Assembly: GCF_018614585.1 (NCBI RefSeq)
Contig: NZ_JAGGOI010000016.1
Location: 124,001 to 188,000, forward strand
Length of the DNA: 64,000 nt
Direction of reading: 5' to 3'
Source: Streptomyces sp. ISL-1
GTDB lineage: Bacteria; Actinomycetota; Actinomycetes; Streptomycetales; Streptomycetaceae
Part shown: one piece after another, positions 58,698 to 64,000 of the stretch
Numbering within the stretch: position 1 is the stretch's first letter
Layout of the letters: each line of letters opens with the position of its first letter
Translations under genes and position numbers: made by a program
The notes under the pieces: generated by a model
The model's input: the letters and a program-made list of their open reading frames with translations, nothing else
The model's database searches: none
Told to the model about the DNA's origin: nothing

Positions 58698-59351
58698 CTA
58701 CTGGTCCTTCGCGGCCTTCTTCTCCTCGGCGTCCTCGATGACCGCCTCGGCGACCTGCTGCATCGACAACCGCCGGTCCATCGACGTCTTCTGGATCCAG
58801 CGGAACGCCGCCGGCTCCGTCAACCCGTACTGCGTCTGCAGAACACTCTTCGCACGGTCGACCAGCTTCCGCGTCTCCAGCCGCATGGAAAGATCCGCGA
58901 CCTCCTGCTCCAGCGCCTTCAGCTCGGCGAAGCGGGAGACGGCCATCTCGATGGCAGGCACGACGTCGCTCTTGCTGAACGGCTTCACCAGATACGCCAT
59001 GGCCCCGGCGTCCCGGGCCCGCTCCACGAGATCGCGCTGCGAGAACGCGGTCAGCATCAGGACGGGGGCGATGGACTCCTCGGCGATCTTCTCCGCCGCG
59101 GAGATCCCGTCGAGGACGGGCATCTTCACATCGAGAATGACCAGGTCGGGGCGGTGCTCCCGGGCCAGCTCGACGGCCCGCTGACCGTCACCGGCCTCGC
59201 CGACGACCGCGTAGCCCTCTTCCTCCAGCATCTCTTTGAGGTCGAGCCGGATGAGCGCCTCGTCCTCGGCGATCACGACGCGGGTCGTCAGCGGAGGGAC
59301 GTGCGACTTGTCGTCGTCGGCGACGGGCTGGGGCGAGTCGGGGGCGGTCAC
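58698..59351 (-). CDS. ANTAR-domain response regulator
   Basis: A 217-residue two-domain regulator. The receiver domain has the acidic pocket VVIAEDEALIRLDL near 25, phosphorylatable Asp74 in ILDVKMPVLDG, and KPFSKSDV near 122. The C-terminal ANTAR domain (about 145-205) has LETRKLVDRAKSVLQTQYGL and RWIQKTSMDRRLSMQQVAEA, the RNA-binding coiled-coil and three-helix bundle that promotes antitermination. Resembles PdtaR of mycobacteria. The GTG start follows GAGGAG. No histidine kinase gene is adjacent. Confidence 0.96.
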   Translation of the reverse strand: MTAPDSPQPVADDDKSHVPPLTTRVVIAEDEALIRLDLKEMLEEEGYAVVGEAGDGQRAVELAREHRPDLVILDVKMPVLDGISAAEKIAEESIAPVLMLTAFSQRDLVERARDAGAMAYLVKPFSKSDVVPAIEMAVSRFAELKALEQEVADLSMRLETRKLVDRAKSVLQTQYGLTEPAAFRWIQKTSMDRRLSMQQVAEAVIEDAEEKKAAKDQ

Positions 59352-59447
59352 GGGGGCTCCTCGTTCAAGGCAGTTGCTGCTACATGAGCCTACCTAGCTC
59401 CTGTAGGGTGGTGAGCCAAGGGTCGGCCTTGACCCTCCCTTTCTAAG

Positions 59448-59522
59448 GCCCCAGTACTCCAACTGGTCAGAGAGGCCGCTCTCAAACAGCGGACAGTGTG
59501 GGTTCGAATCCCACCTGGGGCA
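59448..59522 (+). tRNA. tRNA-Leu(CAA)-like gene with short variable loop and irregular D arm
   Basis: A 75-base tRNA. The acceptor stem GCCCCAG/CTGGGGC is perfect, with discriminator A at 59522; no CCA is encoded. The T arm GTGGG-TTCGAAT-CCCAC is perfect. The anticodon arm is CCGCT-CTCAAAC-AGCGG with anticodon CAA (59483-59485), reading UUG (Leu). Two oddities: the variable region is only 5 bases (acagt), whereas bacterial tRNA-Leu is class II with a long arm, and the D stem pairs only CTC/GAG with extra loop bases. A weak T-run (cttttcctt) follows. It may be a functional non-standard tRNA or a decayed tRNA. Confidence 0.8.
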
Positions 59523-59631
59523 CTTTTCCTTCATTTCCAAGGTCGCCTCGGAAGCGGCGGAGTTCACGTGAACGTGTGAACGCATCGCTTTTCTGCACTA
59601 GGCCCGCCAGGTTTCGACAAGGCTCGGCCGC

Positions 59632-60409
59632 ATGTACGACGTTGATACGCGCAAGCGCGCGCTCGCTCTCGCCGCCCAAGGCCGGAGCCTGAACTCGGTC
59701 AGCAAACACACAGGCATATCACGCGCCGCGATCCGCGAGTGGCAGACGCGGATCGAGCCCCTGCCACGCATGCAAAGCACACCGTGTCCCAGATGCCTGC
59801 CCGATCGCGGAGTTCCTGACGATGCCGCCGCGTACTCCTATCTCCTGGGCCTCTACCTCGGAGACGGCTGCATCAGCGCGCAGCCGCGCGGCGGATACCA
59901 GTTGCGCATCGCGTGCGCCGATGCATGGCCTGGGCTGATCGACCGTTGCCGCGCCGCGATCACGGCCGTCCGCCCCGAAGACCGCGTCTACATCCTGCAG
60001 CGGCAGGGCTGCGTGACGGTCACCAGCTACGGCAGGCACTGGCCCTGTCTCTTCCCCCAGCACGGGCGGGGCAAGAAGCACGACCGGAAGATCGCGCTTG
60101 AGCCTTGGCAGCAGGAGATCGTCGACGCGCACCCTTGGGAGTTCATCCGCGGTCTGGTCCACTCCGACGGCTGTCGGATCACGAACTGGACCACCCGCCT
60201 CGTCAGCGGCGAGCAGAAAACGCTACGAGTATCCGCGGTACTTCTTCACCAATGTCTCGGACGACATCCGGCAGCTCTACACGGACACTCTCGACAAGCT
60301 CGGCATCGAGTGGAAGCACTGCACCCGCGCCGGGAAGCCGTACAACATCTCCGTCGCCAAGCGCGCATCCGTCGCTCTCATGGACCTGCACGTCGGGCCG
60401 AAGTACTGA
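59632..60409 (+). pseudogene. HTH/LAGLIDADG-type protein gene with a frameshift
   Basis: The first frame (59632 to about 60217) encodes an N-terminal helix-turn-helix (residues 5-42, ALAAQGRSLNSVSKHTGISR), a CPRC pair at 52-55, and two LAGLIDADG-type motifs, LLGLYLGDGC (71-80) and FIRGLVHSDG (171-180). A second frame (to 60409) continues with KRYEYPRYFFTNVSDDIRQL and TLDKLGIEWKHC. The two join if one A is removed from the AAAA run at 60217-60220. Thus the gene has a +1 shift: a mutation, a sequencing error or programmed slippage. The product would resemble a LAGLIDADG homing-endonuclease-like DNA-binding protein, often annotated as a regulator. Confidence 0.8.
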
Positions 60410-60439
60410 CACCCGGCCCGAGCGGGGCACACCCGACGC

Positions 60440-61873
60440 CTACTTCGGGCTGTCGTCCTCGCCGATGTGGTGCACGCGCACCAGGTTCGTCGAGCCCGCG
60501 ACTCCGGGCGGCGAGCCGGCCGTGATCACGACGATGTCGCCCTTGTCGCAACGGCCGATCTTCAGCAGCTCCTCGTCGACCTGGGCCACCATGGCGTCCG
60601 TGGAGCCGACCTGCGGGACGAGGAAGGTCTCCACGCCCCAGGTGAGGTTGAGCTGGGAGCGGGTGGCCGCGTCGGGTGTGAAGGCCAGGAGCGGGATCGG
60701 TGAGCGGTAGCGGGAGAGCCGCCTGACGGTGTCGCCGGACTGGGTGAAGGCGACCAGGAACTTCGCGCCCAGGAAGTCGCCCATCTCGGCTGCCGCGCGG
60801 GCCACCGCGCCGCCCTGGGTGCGGGGCTTGTTGCGTTCGGTCAGCGGGGGCAGGCCCTTGGCGAGGACGTCTTCCTCGGCGGCCTCGACGATGCGGCTCA
60901 TCGTCTTTACCGTCTCGACGGGGTACTTGCCGACGCTGGTCTCGCCGGAGAGCATCACGGCGTCGGTGCCGTCGATGACGGCGTTGGCGACGTCGGACGC
61001 CTCGGCGCGCGTGGGGCGGGAGTTGTCGATCATCGAGTCGAGCATCTGGGTGGCGACGATGACCGGCTTGGCGTTGCGCTTGGCGAGCTTGATCGCGCGC
61101 TTCTGGACGATCGGCACCTGTTCCAGTGGCATTTCCACGCCGAGGTCGCCGCGCGCGACCATGATGCCGTCGAAGGCGGCCACGATGTCGTCGATGTTCT
61201 CGACGGCCTGCGGCTTCTCCACCTTCGCGATGACGGGGAGGCGGCGACCCTCCTCCTCCATGATCCGGTGGACGTCGTCGATGTCGCTTCCGCTGCGTAC
61301 GAAGGAGAGCGCGATGATGTCGGCGCCGATGCGCAGCGCCCAGCGGAGGTCCTCGATGTCCTTCTCGGAGAGTGCGGGGACGGAGACGGCGACGCCGGGG
61401 AGGTTGAGGCCCTTGTGGTCGGAGACCATGCCGCCTTCGACGACGGTGGTGTGGACGCGGGGGCCTTCCACCGCGATCACTTCGAGGGCGACCTTGCCGT
61501 CGTCGACGAGGATGCGCTCACCGCGGGTGACGTCGTTCGCGAGGCCTTGGTAGGTGGTGCCGCACATGCGGCGGTCGCCATGGGTCTCCTCGACGGTGAT
61601 GGTGAATTCGTCGCCGCGTTCAAGCAGTACGGGACCTTCGCGGAAGCGCCCGAGGCGAATCTTCGGACCTTGAAGGTCGGCGAGGACGCCGACGCTGTGG
61701 CCTGATTCGTCGGATGCTTTGCGTACGCGCTGATAGCGCTCCTCGTGCTCGGCGTAGGTGCCGTGGCTGAGGTTGAAGCGGGCGACGTCCATTCCGGCTT
61801 CGACCAGTGCCTTGATCTGGTCGTATGAGTCGGTGGCGGGCCCCAGGGTGCAGACGATCTTTGCTCGGCGCAT
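60440..61873 (-). CDS. pyk: Pyruvate kinase
   Basis: A 477-residue pyruvate kinase. The start MRRAKIVCTLGPATDSYDQI is standard. GVLADLQGPKIRLGRF lies near 63, the active-site IIALSFVRSGSDI near 186, VIAKVEKPQAVENID near 213, MVARGDLGVEMPLEQVPIVQ near 239 and the Mg/K-site SGETSVGKYPVETV near 310. It makes pyruvate and ATP from phosphoenolpyruvate. Streptomyces often carries two pyk genes; which this is cannot be settled here. The 230-bp upstream gap should hold its promoter. The 3' end is 30 bp from the frameshifted LAGLIDADG gene. Confidence 0.98.
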   Translation of the reverse strand: MRRAKIVCTLGPATDSYDQIKALVEAGMDVARFNLSHGTYAEHEERYQRVRKASDESGHSVGVLADLQGPKIRLGRFREGPVLLERGDEFTITVEETHGDRRMCGTTYQGLANDVTRGERILVDDGKVALEVIAVEGPRVHTTVVEGGMVSDHKGLNLPGVAVSVPALSEKDIEDLRWALRIGADIIALSFVRSGSDIDDVHRIMEEEGRRLPVIAKVEKPQAVENIDDIVAAFDGIMVARGDLGVEMPLEQVPIVQKRAIKLAKRNAKPVIVATQMLDSMIDNSRPTRAEASDVANAVIDGTDAVMLSGETSVGKYPVETVKTMSRIVEAAEEDVLAKGLPPLTERNKPRTQGGAVARAAAEMGDFLGAKFLVAFTQSGDTVRRLSRYRSPIPLLAFTPDAATRSQLNLTWGVETFLVPQVGSTDAMVAQVDEELLKIGRCDKGDIVVITAGSPPGVAGSTNLVRVHHIGEDDSPK

Positions 61874-62034
61874 GGTTCGAGCCTAGGGCTTACCGGCGGG
61901 TAGGGAATTGGTTGCGAATGACTACTCAACAACCTTTGCGTGAAGGGTTATTGACAAGTGTTGAATTGTGCGGAGCGGTGCTCTGATGAGCATTCATGAC
62001 TAGTATCCGCGCAGCACCCGGGAGTGAGTCAGTA

Positions 62035-62052
62035 ACTAAGCGTACTAAGCGT
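62035..62052. repeat. 9-bp tandem direct repeat upstream of pyk
   Basis: actaagcgt is present twice in tandem (62035-62043 and 62044-62052), in the relatively A/T-rich gap between pyk and the SIMPL gene. A regulator site is possible; I see no matching promoter elements. Confidence 0.5.
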
Positions 62053-62102
62053 GATCGCGCCGGCCTGGCGCAGGCAATTCCTGCTCCCCCCGTCCTCGCT
62101 CG

Positions 62103-62810
62103 CTAGAGCTGCGGAGGGGTCATGGTGAAGCGGGCGTTCACCTGTGCGTAGACCGTCTGGCGCTGCGGTTCCAGATCGAGGGCGGGGGCCATTTCGGTGC
62201 CCTCGGCGGAGTACGCGGCCATGCGCATGCCGGGGGTGGGGGGCGCGCCGTACGGGACGGCGTTTTCCGCGCCCAGGTCGGCCAGCTCGACGAGGGCGGA
62301 CAGCTGCGCGCCGAGGGCTTCGGCGTATTCACGGGCGCGTTGGACGGCCTCTCGCACTGCCTGGCGGCGGGCTTCGCCGTGGGCCGGGGAGTCGGGGCGC
62401 AGTGACCACCAGGGGCCGTCGACCCGGGTCAGCTCGAGGTCTGCGAGTCGGGTGGTGAGTTCACCGAGGGCGGTGAAATCGCTGAGCTCGGCGGTGATGT
62501 GGACGCGGCCGTGGTAGGCGCGGATCCGTTCGCCTCTGCCGTGGCGGCCCAGTTCGGGGCTGATGGAGAAGGCGCCGGTTTCCAGTTTCTCGACGGATTC
62601 GCCGTACGACTTGATCAGGTCCAGGACTGCGGAGTTGCGGCGGGTGAGGTCTTCCAGCGCGGTGCGCCGGTCTGTGCCGCGTGCGCTGACTGCGACGCCG
62701 ATTCTGGCGATCTCCGGGTCGAACTCGAGGCGCGCCTCGCCTCGTACGGCGACGCGTGGCGTCTCGGGGGTGCCGTAGGGCGCGGCGTTGGGGGGTGTGT
62801 CGGTGGTCAC
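62103..62810 (-). CDS. SIMPL domain-containing protein
   Basis: A 235-residue protein starting VTTDTPPNAAPYGTPETPRV at GTG 62810, six bases after GGGAG. The SIMPL (DUF541) domain is shown by VAVRGEARLEFDPEIARIGV near 20, an N-terminal beta-alpha pattern ending in GAFSISPEL near 83, and EAVQRAREYAEALGAQLSAL near 165. Family members form ring-like oligomers; export or a periplasmic role occurs in some, but no signal peptide is visible here. Function unknown. Confidence 0.9.
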   Translation of the reverse strand: MTTDTPPNAAPYGTPETPRVAVRGEARLEFDPEIARIGVAVSARGTDRRTALEDLTRRNSAVLDLIKSYGESVEKLETGAFSISPELGRHGRGERIRAYHGRVHITAELSDFTALGELTTRLADLELTRVDGPWWSLRPDSPAHGEARRQAVREAVQRAREYAEALGAQLSALVELADLGAENAVPYGAPPTPGMRMAAYSAEGTEMAPALDLEPQRQTVYAQVNARFTMTPPQL

Positions 62811-62979
62811 GGGGAGCTCCCTCGTACGTCCTTGAACAGTCGTCCTGACCACTCTCGCACCCGGTGGCGACAACTGGCGGACACCAGATCGAAACCCGCG
62901 AGGGGTGTTGCCGCATGATGCTCCTGAGCCAGAATCTACGCGCGTTGTGCAGCTGACCGATGGACATCGAGGAGACGAA

Positions 62980-64000
62980 ATGCCGCTGAACCGTAGGACG
63001 TTCCTGGAGCGGTCCGCCGCCGCCGGAGCGGGTGTGGCCGTCGCCGGCGCCGCCGCCGCGCCCGCCGCGGCAACGGACCACGGCAACGGACGTCCGCCGA
63101 AGCGGTATTCCTTCACCGTGATGGGCACCACCGATCTGCACGGCAATGTCTTCAACTGGGACTACTTCACCGACAAGGAGTTCGACGACAAGGCACACAA
63201 CGATGTGGGCCTGGCGAAGATCTCGACGCTTGTCGGTCAGGTGCGCAGGGAGAAGGGGCAGCGCAACACCCTCCTCATCGACGCCGGTGACACCATCCAG
63301 GGCACCCAGCTGTCGTACTACTACGCCAAGGTCGACCCGATCACGGCCGAGCGCGGGCCCGTGCACCCCATGGCGCAGGCCATGAACGCCATGGGCTATG
63401 ACGCGGCGGCGCTCGGCAACCACGAGTTCAACTACGGCATCCCTGTGCTGCGGAAGTTTCAGGAGCAGTGCGACTTCCCGCTGCTCGGCGCGAACGCGCT
63501 GGACGCCAGGACGCTCCGCCCCGCCTTCCCGCCGTACAGCATCCACCGCCTGTGCACCCCGCACGGCCGTGACGTCAAGGTCGCGGTCCTCGGCCTGACC
63601 AACCCCGGCATCGCCATCTGGGACAAGGCCAATGTCCAGGGCAAGATGGTCTTCCCGGGCCTGGAGGAGCAGGCCGCGAAGTGGGTGCCGAGGCTGCGCT
63701 CCATGGGCGCTGACGTCGTGATCGTCTCCGCCCACTCGGGCTCCAGCGGCACTTCCTCGTACGGCGATCAGCTCCCGTACATCGAGAACGCCGCCGGTCT
63801 GGTCGCCGAGCAGGTGCCCGGCATCGACGCGATACTCGTCGGTCACGCGCACACCGAGATCGCCGAGTACTTCGTGGCCAACAAGGAGACCGGCGCGAAG
63901 GTCGTGCTGTCCGAGCCGCTCAAGTGGGGCCAGCGGCTGACCCTTTTCGACTTCGACCTGGTCTGGAGCAAGGGCCGCTGGACGGTCGAGAAGGTCGGCG
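62980..64000 (+). CDS. Tat-exported 5'-nucleotidase/metallophosphatase (partial at right edge)
   Basis: 340 residues are in the window and the gene runs off the edge. The start MPLNRRTFLERSAAAGAGVA is a twin-arginine signal (RRTFLE) with an Ala-rich hydrophobic core to about residue 32. The metallophosphatase domain has TTDLHGNVFNWDYF near 48, IDAGDTIQGTQLSYY near 99, ALGNHEFNYGI near 146, VIVSAHSGSS near 245, and VGHAHTEIAEY near 280: the five metal-ligand motifs of UshA/CpdB-type enzymes. It should hydrolyse nucleotides or 2',3'-cyclic nucleotides outside the cell. The ATG follows GAGGAG. Divergent from the SIMPL gene. Confidence 0.96.
   Translation, partial: MPLNRRTFLERSAAAGAGVAVAGAAAAPAAATDHGNGRPPKRYSFTVMGTTDLHGNVFNWDYFTDKEFDDKAHNDVGLAKISTLVGQVRREKGQRNTLLIDAGDTIQGTQLSYYYAKVDPITAERGPVHPMAQAMNAMGYDAAALGNHEFNYGIPVLRKFQEQCDFPLLGANALDARTLRPAFPPYSIHRLCTPHGRDVKVAVLGLTNPGIAIWDKANVQGKMVFPGLEEQAAKWVPRLRSMGADVVIVSAHSGSSGTSSYGDQLPYIENAAGLVAEQVPGIDAILVGHAHTEIAEYFVANKETGAKVVLSEPLKWGQRLTLFDFDLVWSKGRWTVEKVG

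Noticed and set aside
59394..59709. Minus-strand frames across the tRNA (containing VGFEPTLSAV-like text)
   Set aside because: These are the familiar spurious translations of a tRNA gene's antisense strand.
61951..62006. TTGACA at 61951-61956 as a promoter
   Set aside because: On the plus strand, the next possible -10 (TAGTAT near 62001) is far beyond normal spacing, and no plus-strand gene follows closely.

Overview
This 64 kb window has very high G+C, a strong G/C bias at third codon positions, many GTG starts (one TTG), and genes marked by Shine-Dalgarno sequences. A long chaplin with an LAxTG sortase signal, a mycothiol-dependent isomerase-type protein, TerC/TerD proteins, DUF2293, DUF4184, DUF6343 and SPW_0924-type small proteins, and an ANTAR response regulator all point to a Streptomyces chromosome. 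The order (uvrA, uvrB, rpsA, polA, liv operon, ANTAR regulator, pyruvate kinase) looks like the conserved chromosome core rather than an arm. I see no insertion sequence, prophage, CRISPR array or large biosynthetic cluster.

Layout. 1-9 kb: start of uvrA, two metabolic hydrolase/isomerase genes, an alpha/beta hydrolase, a tellurium-type stress block (TerC, a TerD fusion protein, TerD) and uvrB. 9-19 kb: MHYT membrane protein, glycerophosphodiesterase, O6-alkylguanine transferase, an MFS exporter, the pseudouridine pair psuG-psuK, a degenerate uridine-kinase-like protein, a secreted cupin, a 2-hydroxyacid dehydrogenase, a DUF2293 protein and a cell-wall-anchored chaplin. 19-30 kb: DUF3574, a cytochrome P450, a MerR/SDR divergent pair with a readable MerR-type promoter, a SNF2-SWIM helicase pair, SPFH and DoxX membrane proteins. 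30-37 kb: an acyltransferase/ADP-ribosylglycohydrolase pair, PAC2-coaE-TPR operon, a secreted beta-helix protein carrying a TTA codon, and rpsA. 37-52 kb: methyltransferase, hrpB helicase, DUF3068, a lytic transglycosylase containing a 15-bp minisatellite, polA, a YdeP-type molybdoenzyme, a thioesterase and a secreted trypsin-like protease. 53-64 kb: the complete branched-chain amino acid ABC transporter livKHMGF, the ANTAR regulator, a tRNA-like gene with anticodon CAA, a frameshifted HTH/LAGLIDADG gene, pyk, a SIMPL-domain protein and the start of a Tat-exported 5'-nucleotidase.

Most genes are housekeeping. The least conventional parts are the short-variable-loop tRNA-Leu(CAA)-like gene beside the broken LAGLIDADG gene, the TerD/FtsK-like fusion, the minisatellite inside the transglycosylase, the possible bldA-dependent beta-helix protein, and several short tandem repeats confined to gene ends and intergenic gaps.
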